Shown here: positions 1 through 9,428 of the stretch, in pieces | Layout of the letters: every line of letters starts with the position of its first letter | Position numbering within the stretch: position 1 is the stretch's first letter | DNA from: Gordonia lacunae | Lineage (GTDB): Bacteria > Actinomycetota > Actinomycetes > Mycobacteriales > Mycobacteriaceae | Assembly (NCBI RefSeq): GCF_002149015.1 | Contig: NZ_NGFO01000008.1 | Location: forward strand, 1 to 64,000 | Length of the DNA stretch: 64,000 nt | Reading direction: 5' to 3' | The notes under the pieces: model-generated | What the model saw: the letters and a program-made list of their open reading frames with translations, nothing else | Database searches by the model: none | Told to the model about the DNA's origin: nothing | Translations under genes and position numbers: made by a program

Positions 1-240
1 GAGCGAGCTTGCGACGTCACCCCGCCCCCTGAGGAGCGAGCTTGCGAGCGTCACGAAGGGTCTTGGTGAGAGGCGTGGCAGACCCTTCGTGACGCGCCCT
101 CCGCAAGCTCCGGACGCTCCTCAGGGAGCAGTGGGACCGCGGCCCTCCGCAAGCTCCGGACGCTCCTCAGGGAACGGTCGGTGACGCGGCGCCTCCGCAA
201 GCTCCGGACGCTCCTCAGGGACCAACCGGGCCACCGCTTG
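1..240. repeat. Dispersed palindromic repeat block, copy A
   Basis: This non-coding stretch is built from repeated modules. A 30-bp module beginning CCTCCGCAAGCTCCGGACGC occurs at 98-127, 144-173 and 192-221. The opposite-orientation module (GAGGAGCGAGCTTGCGAGCG) occurs at 31-50 and, in a shorter form, at the window edge. A perfect 13-bp inverted pair CGTCACGAAGGGT / ACCCTTCGTGACG (49-61 and 82-94) makes a long stem possible. The same modules recur at 34839-35062. The block lies downstream of the minus-strand dehydrogenase, so transcript end or structural roles are possible; no function is known to me. Confidence 0.85.
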
Positions 241-283
241 CACTCCTGATTTCACGAGCAGAGGAAATCTGCCCTCGTCGCGA

Positions 284-1285
284 TCAGGGTGGTGTGACCA
301 CGCGCAGGATGTCTCGCCCGGCCAGCAGCCGGGAGATGTTGTCGGTGACGTCGCGCACCCGGCCGACGAAGGTGTCGCGTGTGACCCCCGAGATGTGCGG
401 GGTCATCAGGACATTCGGCAGCTCGGCGAACGGCAGGTCCGACGGTGCCGCCTCGTCACCCGCGGTCGGATAGCGGTACCAGACGTCGATCGCGGCCCCG
501 CCGATCACTCCGTCGCGCAATGCCTCGAACAGATCCTGTTCGACCACGAGCGGGCCGCGGCCCACGTTCACCAGCACACCCGACGGCCCGAGCCTGCGCA
601 GGTGTGCGGCATCGATCATGCCGGTGGTGCTCGGCGTCAGCGGCGCGGAGACGACCACGACGTCGGACTCCGTCATCAGGCGGCCGAGATCGGCGGTGTC
701 ACCGTGCCATTCGAGTCCGGAATCGTCGGCCACCCGGCCGGACCCAGTCACCGCACAGGCCCGCGCGCCGAATGCGCCCAGCAGGTCCGCGGTCCGCCGG
801 CCGATGTGGCCGAAACCGACGTAACCGACCATGGCCCCGCGGAGGGTCTGGGGTTGCGGCACGCCGTCGCGATAGACCGCCGACGCCCACACCCCCTGCC
901 GCAGAGCCGCGTGCTGGACGAGCAGGTCTCGGCGCACCGCCACCACCGCGGCGGCAATGTACTCGGCGATCGAGTCCTCGTGGTGAAATGTGTTGGCCAC
1001 CAGGGTGTGCTTGGGGAGATCGTCGAAACTCACCTTGTCGGTACCGGCACCGCCGGTGAGCACCAGCCGCAGCCGCGAACCCGCGCGAGCCATCGACGGG
1101 GTCACCCGACCGCCGATGTAGACATCGGCGTCGGACAGATCCGCCACGAGCGCGGCCTCGTCGAAGACCGCGTGCCAGGAGGTGTCCACGCCGACCGGCA
1201 AGAGGCTCTCCAACAACTCGCGGTGAGGTGCGAAGTTGCGTTCGCCCACCACGACCTTCAGACCATGATTGCGCGATTCCGCCAC
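284..1285 (-). CDS. D-2-hydroxyacid dehydrogenase, NAD-binding
   Basis: A 333-residue protein of the D-isomer 2-hydroxyacid dehydrogenase family, which reduces 2-oxoacids to D-2-hydroxyacids (or the reverse) with NAD(P)H. The Rossmann motif GYVGFGHIGRR lies near residue 155, the arginine-containing NVGRGPLV near 240, and the catalytic-histidine motif TPHISG near 298. The start is GTG, 6 nt after the stop of the upstream gudD, so the two are probably cotranscribed; the Shine-Dalgarno sequence is weak. It is last in the gudD-TauE-ABC transporter run. Its placement suggests a side reaction on a sugar-acid-derived oxoacid, but the substrate cannot be read from sequence. Confidence 0.88.
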   Translation of the reverse strand: MAESRNHGLKVVVGERNFAPHRELLESLLPVGVDTSWHAVFDEAALVADLSDADVYIGGRVTPSMARAGSRLRLVLTGGAGTDKVSFDDLPKHTLVANTFHHEDSIAEYIAAAVVAVRRDLLVQHAALRQGVWASAVYRDGVPQPQTLRGAMVGYVGFGHIGRRTADLLGAFGARACAVTGSGRVADDSGLEWHGDTADLGRLMTESDVVVVSAPLTPSTTGMIDAAHLRRLGPSGVLVNVGRGPLVVEQDLFEALRDGVIGGAAIDVWYRYPTAGDEAAPSDLPFAELPNVLMTPHISGVTRDTFVGRVRDVTDNISRLLAGRDILRVVTPP

Positions 1286-1291
1286 GACGTC

Positions 1292-2650
1292 TCAGCTCCG
1301 CACGAGTGCGGGCCGTTTGCTGTCGAAGGTCCAGTCCGGGATCAGGAACTGCATTCCGATCGCGTCGTCCCGGGCGCCGAGCCCTTCGGTGCGGTACAGC
1401 TGGTGGGCGGCGTCCACCTGCTCCATGTCGAGTTCGACGCCGAGTCCTGGCCGGTCGGGAATCGTGAGGTGACCGTCGACGATCTCGTACGGCTCGGTCG
1501 TGAGGCGCTGTCCGTCCTGCCAGATCCAGTGGGTGTCGATCGCGGTGATCTCGCCCGGCGCGGCAGCGGCCACATGCGTGAACATGGCCAGCGACACGTC
1601 GAAGTGGTTGTTGGAGTGCGAACCCCACGTGAGCCCCCAGGCATCACACAGTTGCGCGACGCGCACCGAGCCGGCCATGGTCCAGAAGTGCGGGTCGGCC
1701 AGCGGGATGTCGACCGCGTTCGTCCGGATCGTGTGTCCCAGTTCGCGCCAGTCGGTGGCGATCATGTTGGTCGCCGTCGGCAGCCCGGTCGCGCGTTTGA
1801 ACTCGGCCATCACCTCACGACCGGAGAACCGTCCCTCCGGCCCCACCGGGTCCTCAGCATAGGCGACCACATCGCGCAGCCGTCCACCGATGCGGATCGC
1901 TTCGTCGAGCAGCCAGCCGCCATTGGGGTCGAGCGTCACCCGCGCCGTGGGGAAGCGCTCGGCGAGCGCCGTGACCACGTCGGCCTCCTCGTCGGGCGAC
2001 AGCACGCCGCCCTTCAGCTTCAAATCAGCGAAGCCGTAGCGCTTCTGGGCGGCCTCGGCGAGGGCGACCACACCGTCGGCGTCGAGAGCCTCTTGGTGGC
2101 GCAGGCGCATCCAGTCGTCGGTCTCGTCGGCACCGTCGACATAGTCCAGCGTTGTCCTGGTGCGGTCCCCTACGAAGAACAGGTAGCCGAGCGCGGCCAC
2201 CCGGTCTCGTTGCTGTCCCTCGCCGAGCAGCGCCGCCACCGGCACACGGAGGTGCTGGCCGAGGAGATCCAACAGCGCTGATTCGACGGCGGTGACCGCG
2301 TGGATCGTGACGCGCTGGTCGAAGGTCTGATCTCCGCGCCCGCCCCGGTCGCGGTCGGCGAAGGTGCGCCGGATGTCCTGCAGGACGGCGTTGTACTCAC
2401 CGATTCCGCGTCCCTCGACGATCGGCCGGGCATCGTCGAGGGTGGTGCGGATCGGTTCGCCGCCCGGGACCTCGCCGACACCCTGATTGCCGTCGGAGTC
2501 GGTGAGGACCACCAGGTTGCGCGTGAAGAAGGGCGCGTGCGCGCCGGAGAGGTTGAGCAACATGCTGTCCCGGCCGGCGACGGGGATCACCCGCATCTCG
2601 GTGACGACCGGGGTCGTCGTGGCGGACGGCGTCGGAGTCGCTGTCGTCAT
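1292..2650 (-). CDS. gudD: Glucarate dehydratase (enolase superfamily)
   Basis: A 452-residue dehydratase converting D-glucarate (and often L-idarate) to 5-dehydro-4-deoxy-D-glucarate. From memory it is strikingly like E. coli GudD along its whole length: TPVVTEM near the start, [20 protein letters not shown], the KxK base motif in DLKLKGGVL near 220, metal ligands in TLDPNGGW and AEDP, and the second base in GSHSNNHFD near 350. The ATG at 2650 gives the GudD N-terminus; longer forms run into unrelated sequence. It is followed at 6 nt by a hydroxyacid dehydrogenase and preceded by a TauE-like permease. A second, divergent glucarate dehydratase lies at 11993-13333. Confidence 0.95.
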   Translation of the reverse strand: MTTATPTPSATTTPVVTEMRVIPVAGRDSMLLNLSGAHAPFFTRNLVVLTDSDGNQGVGEVPGGEPIRTTLDDARPIVEGRGIGEYNAVLQDIRRTFADRDRGGRGDQTFDQRVTIHAVTAVESALLDLLGQHLRVPVAALLGEGQQRDRVAALGYLFFVGDRTRTTLDYVDGADETDDWMRLRHQEALDADGVVALAEAAQKRYGFADLKLKGGVLSPDEEADVVTALAERFPTARVTLDPNGGWLLDEAIRIGGRLRDVVAYAEDPVGPEGRFSGREVMAEFKRATGLPTATNMIATDWRELGHTIRTNAVDIPLADPHFWTMAGSVRVAQLCDAWGLTWGSHSNNHFDVSLAMFTHVAAAAPGEITAIDTHWIWQDGQRLTTEPYEIVDGHLTIPDRPGLGVELDMEQVDAAHQLYRTEGLGARDDAIGMQFLIPDWTFDSKRPALVRS

Positions 2651-2670
2651 GGTTGGTCCTTTCGAGAGTG

Positions 2671-3390
2671 TCAGAAGAAGAGCTGCTGGCCGATGAGCAG
2701 GGCCGCGCCGATGGCCGACACGGTGATCGACACGATGCGCAACCGGTTCCGATCGAGCAGCCGGTTGACGAAACGAGACGCGACGAAGCCGAGGACGACG
2801 ATCGGTGTCAGTGCGACGAAGGCCCAGAGGATCTCCGCGCGGAGACTGCCGGTCGCCGCCAGGGCGGCCAGCGACATCAGACTCCCGACGAGGAAGAACG
2901 CACTCATGTTGCTGCGAACATGTGCGCTCTCCTCGCCGGAGTACACCAGTGCCATGGGTGGGCCGCCGATGGACGTTGCCGTGCCGAGTAATCCGGACGC
3001 GGCTCCCGCAGTCGCCAGGTTGCGGCGCACGGGCGCCGGCCGCCATCCGACCGACGCGACCGCCACCCCGCCGAGCACGACGGCGGCCAGCAGCAGCGAC
3101 AGCCCGCGGGTCGGTAGCCACACCAGTAGCAGGGCGCCGGCGATGGTTCCGGGCACTCGGCCGATCAGGGCCCACCCGGTACCGCGCAGGTCCAGGCTCC
3201 CCCGCTCGCGGATCACGACCAGCAAGGTCACGGTCGTCGCGGAGGCGATCAGCATGCCGGGAAGCAGCGTCGGCGCCACCAGCGCGACAACCGGCGCGGC
3301 GAGCATGCCCATCCCGAAGCCGATCGACGCCTGCATGCAGGACGCCAGGAACACGGCGACGGCGATGATCACGCATGCCACGACGCTCAC
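2671..3390 (-). CDS. TauE/SafE family membrane permease
   Basis: A 239-residue integral membrane protein of the TauE/SafE (DUF81) family, members of which move sulfonates, sulfite or other organic anions. It consists almost wholly of hydrophobic segments, with the family-like N-terminus [18 protein letters not shown] followed by a second half-repeat containing [17 protein letters not shown]. The GTG at 3390 gives the hydrophobic N-terminus directly; upstream in-frame sequence is not protein-like. It lies 20 nt upstream of gudD and downstream of the ABC transporter genes, so an organic-acid substrate related to the pathway is a reasonable guess, though the direction of transport is not determinable. 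Confidence 0.85.
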   Translation of the reverse strand: MSVVACVIIAVAVFLASCMQASIGFGMGMLAAPVVALVAPTLLPGMLIASATTVTLLVVIRERGSLDLRGTGWALIGRVPGTIAGALLLVWLPTRGLSLLLAAVVLGGVAVASVGWRPAPVRRNLATAGAASGLLGTATSIGGPPMALVYSGEESAHVRSNMSAFFLVGSLMSLAALAATGSLRAEILWAFVALTPIVVLGFVASRFVNRLLDRNRLRIVSITVSAIGAALLIGQQLFF

Positions 3391-3421
3391 GCGAGCAGGG
3401 TATCCATGCTGTCCGGCGCGC

Positions 3422-4501
3422 TCATGCCGCCGGGGCGGGCATACCCAGTCCGACCCGCCCGCGTGGGTGGTAGCACTCGGCGACGTGCCCGGGCTCGTGC
3501 TGATCCGTGACCGCCGGCGGCAGAGCGGTCGCGCAGACGTCGGTGGCATGGGCACAGCGCGTTCGGAACCGGCAGCCCGACGGCGGGTTGAGCGGCGAGG
3601 GCACCTCACCGCTGAGAAGGATCCGCTCACGGCGGTTCTCGGCGTCGAGCGTGGGAGCCGCAGACATCAGTGCCTCGGTGTACGGATGCGCGGGATGGTC
3701 GAAGACGGCCTCGGTGCTGCCCGTCTCGACGATCCGGCCCAGGTACATCACCGCGACCCGATCGGCCACATGACGGACCACGGACAGGTCGTGCGAGATG
3801 AAGATGTAGGAGATGTCGAGTTCCTGCTGGAGTTCGTTGAGCAGGTTCAGCACCTGTGCCTGTACCGAGAGATCCAGGGCCGAGACCGGCTCGTCGCAGA
3901 TGATCACCTCGGGATCGAGAGCGAGCGCGCGGGCGATCCCCAGTCGTTGGCGCTGACCGCCGGAGAACTCCTGCGGACTGCGGTGTTCGTCGCTCGGCCG
4001 CAGCCCGACGAGGTGCAGCAGTTCACGCACCCGAGCGGCCCGGTCTCGCTTGCGCGGGTACAGATCCCGGTGGGTGCGCCAGGGCTCGCCGATGATCTCG
4101 GCCGCCGTCATCCGGTTGTTCAGCGAGGCATACGGATCCTGGAACACCATCTGCACCTTGCGACGCAGGGCGAGCAGGTCCTTGCCCTTGAGTCGGTAGG
4201 GGTCGGTGCCGTCCCAGCGGACGGTACCGGTGTCGGGGCGCTCGAGCATCATCAGTGTCCGAGCGAGAGTGGACTTCCCGCAACCGGATTCGCCGACCAG
4301 ACCGAGCGTCTCGCCACGACGGAGTTCGAGATCGATCCCGTCGAGTGCCCGCAGTTGCTTGCGGCCGCCCTTCCCGGACACCGCGAACGTCTTGCCGACG
4401 TCGCGCACCTCGAGGACCCGGCTGGCGCCGAGTGACGCCTCGCCTTGTCCGGCGCTGTCCGTGGTCGAGGTCGTGGCGAACCTCGTCGTGGTCTCAGGCA
4501 T
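3422..4501 (-). CDS. Peptide-class ABC transporter ATPase (DppF/OppF type)
   Basis: A 359-residue nucleotide-binding subunit for a peptide/nickel-class (family 5) importer. It shows Walker A GESGCGKSTLARTL, signature FSGGQRQRLGIARAL, Walker B VIICDEPVSALD and the C-terminal oligopeptide-ATPase extension with spaced cysteines (GCRFRTRCAHATDVC). ATG 4501 overlaps the stop of the companion ATPase gene by 8 nt, which supports this start over an ATG 36 nt upstream. Together with the genes up to 9058 it forms a full importer (SBP, two permeases, two ATPases). The substrate is unknown; the aldarate catabolic context suggests a sugar acid or its conjugate rather than a peptide. Confidence 0.92.
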   Translation of the reverse strand: MPETTTRFATTSTTDSAGQGEASLGASRVLEVRDVGKTFAVSGKGGRKQLRALDGIDLELRRGETLGLVGESGCGKSTLARTLMMLERPDTGTVRWDGTDPYRLKGKDLLALRRKVQMVFQDPYASLNNRMTAAEIIGEPWRTHRDLYPRKRDRAARVRELLHLVGLRPSDEHRSPQEFSGGQRQRLGIARALALDPEVIICDEPVSALDLSVQAQVLNLLNELQQELDISYIFISHDLSVVRHVADRVAVMYLGRIVETGSTEAVFDHPAHPYTEALMSAAPTLDAENRRERILLSGEVPSPLNPPSGCRFRTRCAHATDVCATALPPAVTDQHEPGHVAECYHPRGRVGLGMPAPAA

Positions 4502-5513
4502 TGTCGATCTCCTCCGAGAAGTGGCACGCGGCGGCACGGCCGGCGCCGGTGGCCGTCAGCGTCGGGCGTTCCTGGACGCACTGTGCCCGAGCCAGCGGGC
4601 ACCGCGCCTGGTAGACGCACCCCCTCGGGATGGAGTGCAGGTCGGGCGGGGTTCCGCCGATCGACTTGAGGTCGGCGCCGCGCTCGGCACTGACGGGCAC
4701 CGAATCGAGGAGTCCCTTGGTGTACGGGTGTTTCGGACTGCCGAAGACCTCGGCCACCGGTCCGGTCTCGACGACGTTGCCGGCGTACATGATCGCGACG
4801 CGGTCGGCCTGCTCGGCGACGAGCGCGAGATCGTGGGTGATCAGGACGACCGCCATGTCGTGCTCGGTGCGGAGTCGACCCAGCAAGGCCATGATCTGAG
4901 CCTGCACCGTCACGTCGAGCGCGGTGGTGGGCTCGTCGGCGAGCAGCACCTTGGGACTCAGCGCGACCGCCATCGCGATCAGCAGACGCTGCCGCATGCC
5001 GCCCGAGAACTGGTGGGGATAGGAGTCGACCCGGGACTCCGGTTCCGGGATGCCGACGTGACGCATGAGCTCGATCGCCTCGAGACGGGCCTTCTTCCTC
5101 GACATCCGGCGGTGGATGCGGAACGGTTCGGCGAGCTGGGTGCCGACCGGATACACCGGGTTGAGTGCGGTCAGCGCGTCCTGGAACACGATCGCGAGTT
5201 CGGTGCCGGCGACGTCTCGCCGCTTCGACGGTGACGCGGAGACCAGGTCGACGGAGTCGAGGGTGATCGACCCGTCGGACACCGAGGCGATCGGGTCGAG
5301 CAGGCCGACGAGCGCCTGTGCGGTCATCGACTTACCGCACCCCGATTCGCCCAGGAGCGCGAGGGTCTCGCCGCGACGGGCGCGGAAGGAGACGTGATCG
5401 ACGGCGCGGACGGTGCCGGTGGGGGTCCGCAGATCGACGGTCAGGTCGACGACGTCGAGTGCGATCCGATCGTCGGTGCCGGCGGCGGGCCGGTCGAGGG
5501 CAGGAGCACTCAT
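4494..5513 (-). CDS. Peptide-class ABC transporter ATPase (DppD/OppD type)
   Basis: A 339-residue ATP-binding subunit. Walker A is GESGCGKSMTAQALVG, the signature FSGGMRQRLLIAMAV, and Walker B VLLADEPTTALD; the C-terminal region has the cysteine pattern GCVYQARCPLARAQC typical of the OppD/DppD group. The ATG at 5513 overlaps the upstream permease stop as ATGA, indicating translational coupling. It pairs with the following ATPase to energise the two permeases. Nothing unusual is seen in the catalytic motifs. Confidence 0.93.
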   Translation of the reverse strand: MSAPALDRPAAGTDDRIALDVVDLTVDLRTPTGTVRAVDHVSFRARRGETLALLGESGCGKSMTAQALVGLLDPIASVSDGSITLDSVDLVSASPSKRRDVAGTELAIVFQDALTALNPVYPVGTQLAEPFRIHRRMSRKKARLEAIELMRHVGIPEPESRVDSYPHQFSGGMRQRLLIAMAVALSPKVLLADEPTTALDVTVQAQIMALLGRLRTEHDMAVVLITHDLALVAEQADRVAIMYAGNVVETGPVAEVFGSPKHPYTKGLLDSVPVSAERGADLKSIGGTPPDLHSIPRGCVYQARCPLARAQCVQERPTLTATGAGRAAACHFSEEIDNA

Positions 5514-6508
5514 CGCAGCGCCTTTCGTGAGGAGAAGAACCGCTTGCGCGCGTTCGGGGTGGTCAGTCGCCACCGCTGTCCGGGATCGGTCGCGATGCGC
5601 GCCCACGCGGCCAGCATCGTGGCCGACACGGTCGTGATGACGATGGCCAGGCCGGGGAAGAAGGACAGCCACCACGCTGTCTGCAGGTAGGTGCGGCCCT
5701 GCGACACCATCAGTCCCCAGCTGATGTCGGGCGGCTGGATGCCGATGCCGAGGAACGACAGCGACGACTCGGCGAGCATCACGTAGCAGAAGTCGAGCGT
5801 GGCGACGGTGAGCAGCGTGGGCAGCAGGATCGGCAACACGTGCCCGCGGAGGATCGCACCACTGCTCGCGCCGAATGTCCGTGCCGCGTCGACGAACACA
5901 CGGCTCTGCAGTTCGGCGGATTCGGCGCGTGCAGTGCGCAGGTAGATCGGGATGCGGGTGATCGCCAGCACCGCGATGATGTTGGCGGCGCTCGGCGAGA
6001 ACACATACAGGATCACGACGGCGAGCAGCAGGGACGGGAAGCTCATGATGACGTCGGCGATGCGCATCGCCGTGGTCTCCCGCCAGCCGCGGTGGTAGCC
6101 GGCCCACATGCCGATCGCCGAGCCGACGACGCACGAGATGATCACCGCAGGCAGGGAGACCATCAACGTTGTCTGACACGCGACGATGAGTCGGGCGAGC
6201 ATGCTGCGGCCGAGCGGGTCGGTGCCCAGGATGTTCATCCAGCCCGTGTCCAGGTTGAACGGCGGCAGATTCGACTCGTCGAGGTTCTGGTCGGTGGCGG
6301 CGTCGCCGACGAGCCACGGACCGAATATCGCGGTGAGCAGGACCAGGGTCAGGATGCCCGCCGCGACGGTCGCGAACTTGTCGCGGAACAGCAACCGCCA
6401 CAAGGGCAGCTGGCCGGCGGGAACCTTCTTGGTGGCGACGGAGTCGCCGGTGATGTCGGTCGAGGCGACGGGACTCGTCGTGTCGACGGGATCGGTGACG
6501 ATGGACAT
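5510..6508 (-). CDS. Peptide-class ABC transporter permease (DppC type)
   Basis: A 332-residue inner-membrane permease. After a hydrophilic N-terminal leader of about 45 residues there is a first membrane helix (ILTLVLLTAIFGPW), the LGTDPLGRSMLARLI segment typical of DppC/OppC, and the EAA-like loop DAARTFGASSGAILRGH before the last helices. ATG 6508 was chosen because it follows the end of dppB by 31 nt and gives normal length. Its stop overlaps the next ATPase start (ATGA). It works with the DppB-type permease as a heterodimeric channel. Confidence 0.92.
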   Translation of the reverse strand: MSIVTDPVDTTSPVASTDITGDSVATKKVPAGQLPLWRLLFRDKFATVAAGILTLVLLTAIFGPWLVGDAATDQNLDESNLPPFNLDTGWMNILGTDPLGRSMLARLIVACQTTLMVSLPAVIISCVVGSAIGMWAGYHRGWRETTAMRIADVIMSFPSLLLAVVILYVFSPSAANIIAVLAITRIPIYLRTARAESAELQSRVFVDAARTFGASSGAILRGHVLPILLPTLLTVATLDFCYVMLAESSLSFLGIGIQPPDISWGLMVSQGRTYLQTAWWLSFFPGLAIVITTVSATMLAAWARIATDPGQRWRLTTPNARKRFFSSRKALR

Positions 6509-6539
6509 GGTGTCAGTACTCCTCGATGGTCGCCGGCGC

Positions 6540-7466
6540 CTAGACCGTGGCCTTGTCACGAACGCGTGGGTCCAGCAGTGCCAGGCCCGCGTCGATGACG
6601 ATGTTCAGGATGAAGATGCTGATGGCGGTGAGGAGCACCGCTGCCTGCAGAACCGCGAAGTCGCGCTGCAGAATCGAGTCGATCATCAGCTTGCCGATGC
6701 CGGGCCATCCGAAGATGGCCTCGACGATGACCGCACCGTTGATGAGGCCGACCGCGAGGTCGCCTGCGACGGTGAGGGCAGGGGCGGCCGCATTGCGCAG
6801 GGCGTGATGGGTGACGATCCGCAGATCCCCCGCCCCCTTGCTCCGCGCCACCTTGACGTAGGGAGCCGACAGCGCAGAGACCATGGCACCGCGCACGACC
6901 TGGGTGAGCACGCCGAGTGGCCGGATCATGAGGGTTGCAATGGGGAGGACCCAGGCCAGCATCCCACCGGTACCCGACGTCGGCAGCCAGCCGAATACGA
7001 CTGCGAAGATCCAGATCCCGGTGATCGCGAACCAGAAGTCGGGGACGCTGGCCGCGGTCATCGACAGCAGGCTCGAGAACCGGTCGGCGAGCGAGTTCGG
7101 CCGGTAGGCCGCCCAGCAGCCGATGATGATCGAACCGAGGATCGACAACACCAGCGTGACGAAGGCGAGCTGCAGGGTGGCCGGAAATGCCCGCAAGGCC
7201 ATGCCTGCCGCCTCCTGACCCGTCTTGAGGGACTCACCGAAGTCGAGATGGAAGACGCCGGCGAGGTAATCGGTCATCTGTTGCCAGATCGGCTTGTCGA
7301 GACCGTTCGCCGCCGCGAACTCGGCACGCTGGTCCGGGGTCGCGGAGACGGGCAGGTAGAGATTGGTGGGGTCGCCGGTCAGCCGAGCCATGAAGAACAC
7401 GCCGAACAAGACGATGATCAGCGGGATCAGGCTGGTGAACATCCGGCGCCGGAGGAAGGTGAGCAT
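6540..7466 (-). CDS. Peptide-class ABC transporter permease (DppB type)
   Basis: A 308-residue permease with the classic DppB layout: an N-terminal helix (LIPLIIVLFGVFFMARLTGDP), a periplasmic-side loop, and a core of five helices with the binding-protein-dependent transport motif around VKVARSKGAGDLRIVTHHALRNAAAP (seen in two overlapping pieces near residues 200-225). The segment FGWPGIGKLMIDSI is also characteristic. It starts 17 nt after the binding-protein gene and leads dppC by 31 nt, so the five transporter genes read as one operon. Confidence 0.93.
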   Translation of the reverse strand: MLTFLRRRMFTSLIPLIIVLFGVFFMARLTGDPTNLYLPVSATPDQRAEFAAANGLDKPIWQQMTDYLAGVFHLDFGESLKTGQEAAGMALRAFPATLQLAFVTLVLSILGSIIIGCWAAYRPNSLADRFSSLLSMTAASVPDFWFAITGIWIFAVVFGWLPTSGTGGMLAWVLPIATLMIRPLGVLTQVVRGAMVSALSAPYVKVARSKGAGDLRIVTHHALRNAAAPALTVAGDLAVGLINGAVIVEAIFGWPGIGKLMIDSILQRDFAVLQAAVLLTAISIFILNIVIDAGLALLDPRVRDKATV

Positions 7467-7483
7467 CGGTCATCGCCTCTGTT

Positions 7484-9058
7484 TCAGTCGTTCTGGGCTG
7501 GCGCGTGGGTCATCTCGGCGAGACGCATTTCGTCGCCGGTGGCCGAATTGGGCTGGTAGGCAACACGGCTCGCTTTCGCGAGGACGGCTTGCATATGTGC
7601 GATGTAGGCGTACTGCCGGATCTCGCGCGGCTCGGCGGCCAGGACGGCGGCAAGCGCGTTCTGGCGTGCGGCTCCGGTCAGCGCCTCGGCCGAGCGGATC
7701 TGCTCGTCGTAGGCCGGAGTGCCGTACGTGCTCTGGTAACCGTCGGACAGCATGTACTGGTCCAGGGTGAACTGGGTGTCACCAGCCTGGTTGCCGTGCA
7801 TGATCATCAGCAGCACCGGACCTGAACCGGGCACGAAAGGCCTTGTCTGATATTGCATCTGGCCGGACGTGTCCATCATCTCGATCTTGACGTCCAGACC
7901 GATCTTGCTGAGCGTGAACTGGAGGTTCTCGATGGTCTCGTTGATCTTGGGGAACTGACCGGTGCGGCCGATGAGCCGGATGGTCCGGTCGACAGGCACC
8001 CCGTCTGCCCGTGCTTCGTCGACCAGCTCTCTCGCACGGTCGAGGTCGTAGGGCGTCGGGGTGAGCCGATCGTTGTACCCGACGATGCCCTTGCCGACCA
8101 GCTGTGCCGCGGGGATGCCGAGGCCCTGGAACAGCGCGTCGACGATGCCGTCCCGGTTGACGGAGAGGTCGATGGCCTCGCGCACCCGGTAGTCGTTCAG
8201 AGGCGCGTCGGTGGCCTGCATACGCAGCGCCGTCGTCTCGTTGTTGGTGTAGGCGATCCCGAGGTCGCCGGCCCCGTCTTCGGGGCCGAGCGATGTGGCG
8301 ACATCCGCCTCGTCGTTGGTGACCATCGCGGCCCGGACGCTGCCTTCGCTGCGCCACTGATACACCGCGCGGGTGAACTCGGGGGCATCGCCGTGATAGT
8401 TGGGATTCGCCGTGAGCGCGACCCGCTGTCCGGAGTCCCAGAAGTCGACCATGTAGGGTCCGGTCCCGATCGGGACCCGCACCTTGTCATCGTCGACGGT
8501 GGTGCGCGGGACGATCTCGATGAAGGACAGGCGCAGCGGAAGGATCGGGTCGGGGGTCTCCGTGCGGACCTCGATGGTGTTCGGGTCGACCACGGTCACC
8601 TCGCGGGTGCTGTCGTCGAAGACATAGCCGTTGACGTCGCAGCCGATCGCCCCGTTGAACGTGCGTCGGATGGAGAACGCGGCATCCTCGGCGTCGAACG
8701 GTTGCCCGTTGCTGAATCGGATACCCGTGGCCGTGGTGAGGCGCCAGACATCCGGTTGCACCTGGGTCCACTCGGTCGCCAGACTCGGCTCGAGTGCGCC
8801 GCTGCTCGGATTTCGTTCGATCAGCGGCTCGGTGATGTTGGACCGCACGACGACGCCGGTCGCCGTGAGCGAGGCGTCGCAGGGTTCCAGGGTGGGCGGC
8901 TCTTGGGGCAGGACGATGCGCAGGGTGTCCGGGGAAGCGCTCTCACTGGCGGTCGTGTTGGCGACGCTGCAACCGCCGGCCGCGAGAACGGCCACCGCGG
9001 ACAGGGCCAGCAGGCACCCGGCGGGGCGCTTCCGGGATCGCAGGACTGCGATCAGCAT
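7484..9058 (-). CDS. ABC transporter substrate-binding lipoprotein (family 5)
   Basis: A 524-residue extracytoplasmic solute-binding protein of family 5 (peptide/nickel/oligosaccharide class). ATG 9058 is preceded by a good GGAGG, and gives a signal peptide with lipobox LAAGGC (cysteine near residue 30), so it should be lipid-anchored to the outer face of the membrane. Typical family-5 segments follow: EPPTLEPCDAS, an FSNGQPFDAEDAAFSIRRTF stretch, and the C-terminal DQYMLSDGYQSTYG region. It is first in the ABC operon. Family 5 proteins bind peptides, but also opines, glycosides and other compounds, so an aldarate-related ligand is possible but unproven. Confidence 0.93.
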   Translation of the reverse strand: MLIAVLRSRKRPAGCLLALSAVAVLAAGGCSVANTTASESASPDTLRIVLPQEPPTLEPCDASLTATGVVVRSNITEPLIERNPSSGALEPSLATEWTQVQPDVWRLTTATGIRFSNGQPFDAEDAAFSIRRTFNGAIGCDVNGYVFDDSTREVTVVDPNTIEVRTETPDPILPLRLSFIEIVPRTTVDDDKVRVPIGTGPYMVDFWDSGQRVALTANPNYHGDAPEFTRAVYQWRSEGSVRAAMVTNDEADVATSLGPEDGAGDLGIAYTNNETTALRMQATDAPLNDYRVREAIDLSVNRDGIVDALFQGLGIPAAQLVGKGIVGYNDRLTPTPYDLDRARELVDEARADGVPVDRTIRLIGRTGQFPKINETIENLQFTLSKIGLDVKIEMMDTSGQMQYQTRPFVPGSGPVLLMIMHGNQAGDTQFTLDQYMLSDGYQSTYGTPAYDEQIRSAEALTGAARQNALAAVLAAEPREIRQYAYIAHMQAVLAKASRVAYQPNSATGDEMRLAEMTHAPAQND

Positions 9059-9428
9059 GGGGACCTCCGTTGAGAGAAAGACTGCGAGTGATCTCGCGGT
9101 GGGCTCGACCGCGTTTGTGACGGTAGACACACGCTATGAGCGTCGGAATGACGGCGTCAACAGCGCAAAAGCCCAGGAAACGGCGGTTTCGGCGGGTTTT
9201 TGCCCCACCCGGAATGCACCCGAGTCGGCCCCCGGATCGCCAGAAAGGGCCGCTGACCTGACCGTTCTCCGCTCCGACGTTCCGCCTTCCGAATCGACGG
9301 CGCCAGATCCATACTGTTTGAGTATCGATCCATGTTATTTGCGTGTTGGACAGGTATCCGTGGGCGCTTCTAGCGTGGAACGCATCCACCGAAGGACCGG
9401 CTGTGTCCTGCACTCCTGGAGGTCAATC
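9059..9428. promoter_or_regulatory. Divergent intergenic region with a LysR-type box (9311-9325)
   Basis: A 370-bp region between the minus-strand transporter/gudD operon and the plus-strand dehydrogenase. It contains the perfect dyad ATACTGTTTGAGTAT at 9311-9325, which fits the ATAC-N7-GTAT (T-N11-A) consensus recorded for BenM/CatM/CbnR-type LysR regulators. The surrounding 9310-9350 is locally AT-rich. A possible plus-strand promoter is TTGGAC at 9346-9351 with TAGCGT at 9371-9376 (19-bp spacer, weak). No convincing small gene was seen here. The LysR gene at 10984-11877 is the obvious candidate regulator. Confidence 0.55.

Noticed and set aside
395..2281. Long plus-strand frame across gudD and the dehydrogenase
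   Set aside because: Same antisense artefact over two well-recognised genes; no ribosome site or family features.
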